In this document: one piece after another, positions 6,319 through 6,577 of the stretch
Layout of the letters: each line of letters opens with the position of its first letter
Position numbering within the stretch: the stretch's first letter is position 1
Origin: Natronomonas sp.
GTDB taxonomy: Archaea; Halobacteriota; Halobacteria; Halobacteriales; Haloarculaceae
Direction: 5' to 3'
Length of the DNA stretch: 6,577 nucleotides
NCBI GenBank assembly: GCA_007121575.1
Contig: SKKJ01000276.1
Span: forward strand, 1-6,577
The notes under the pieces: generated by a model
The model's database searches: none
What the model saw: the letters and a program-made list of their open reading frames with translations, nothing else
What the model was told of the DNA's origin: nothing
Position numbers and translations under genes: made by a program

Positions 6319-6577
6319 TCAATCGAGCTTTTCGAGCGCTGCGAAGAAATCCAGCGGCGGTCCGGCGACTCGGACCGGATCGGTGGCCACTTCGAGTGTT
6401 ACCCGTGTCGGCGTCTCGACTCGTTCGCGCGTCCGACCGTCCGCAACGACGAACGCGTGCGTTGCGTCTTCGAGATCGACCGTTATCGTCGCGTCGATCG
6501 GAACGGCGAGCGAGGGCATCGACCCCTCCGCGCACATCTCCGTCACGATGAACGTCGAGACGTCGGGGTGAACGAGC
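6319..6577 (-). CDS. Probable NAD kinase-like protein, C-terminal fragment
   Basis: The minus-strand frame is open from the right edge to a TGA at 6321-6319 and encodes 85 residues; the start lies outside the window. The order of elements resembles the C-terminal beta domain of NAD kinases: HPDVSTFIVTEMC (the 'P.ldai.ltpm' strand), then SMPSLAVP (the 'RPlVlp' position), then a strand and FVVADGRTRERV (the 'i..DGq....l' hairpin), then RVTLEVATDPVRV and a final PPLDFFAALEKL helix. NAD kinases phosphorylate NAD to NADP in the cytoplasm. The usual 'pHslsaRP' segment reads AEGSMPSLAVP here, so a canonical His and Arg are absent. The glycine-rich and catalytic Asp motifs would lie upstream and cannot be checked. 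It could be a divergent or non-catalytic paralogue, or another protein sharing the fold. Confidence 0.6.
   Translation of the reverse strand, partial: LVHPDVSTFIVTEMCAEGSMPSLAVPIDATITVDLEDATHAFVVADGRTRERVETPTRVTLEVATDPVRVAGPPLDFFAALEKLD

Noticed and set aside
5648..6571. A 307-residue open frame on the plus strand across mptA and the NAD kinase-like gene
   Set aside because: It is the antisense of mptA, which has clear family motifs on the minus strand. Its translation is low-complexity, Arg/Ser/Thr-rich and lacks the acidic haloarchaeal bias; long shadow frames are common in GC-rich DNA.

Overview
The window is ordinary-looking chromosome from a halophilic archaeon (Halobacteria). The evidence is the acidic, Asp/Glu-rich proteins, the moderately high GC content, an archaeal SecF-SecD pair, a plastocyanin-type copper protein, a TrmB-type regulator, the archaeal GTP cyclohydrolase MptA, and TATA-like boxes placed about 28-31 bases before the start codons, as expected for leaderless haloarchaeal mRNAs. 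I cannot name the genus.

Layout. Positions 1-117 (+) hold the C-terminal end of a blue-copper (halocyanin/plastocyanin-like) protein with its Cys, His and Met ligands. Positions 214-2666 (+) are a two-gene operon, secF then secD, joined by an ATGA overlap, which encodes the SecDF membrane complex assisting Sec-dependent protein export. Positions 2734-4350 (+) encode a DUF255-type protein: an N-terminal thioredoxin fold with a CEWC motif followed by a long helical, glycosidase-like region. Positions 4440-5246 (+) encode a short TrmB-family transcriptional regulator. Facing it, on the minus strand, are mptA (6232-5300), for pterin biosynthesis, and, upstream of mptA, the C-terminal end of a probable NAD kinase-like protein that runs off the right edge (6577-6319).

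Transcription. Each complete unit appears to have its own promoter: secFD, the DUF255 gene, the TrmB gene and mptA. Three of these share a CCCT(A/T)(A/T)-type box. The DUF255 and mptA promoters also share a palindromic TTCGAA element directly upstream. The TrmB gene has a canonical TTTATA box flanked by a perfect inverted repeat and followed by a second one, which is a plausible autoregulatory operator.

The genes do not form one pathway: export, a thiol-type protein of unknown role, regulation, and cofactor synthesis sit side by side. I found no mobile element, CRISPR array, RNA gene or clear new system. All gaps between genes are under 100 bases. The points most worth checking are the regulator's operator-like repeats, the shared promoter architecture, the divergent NAD kinase-like tail, and a cysteine pair in the exported domain of SecD.
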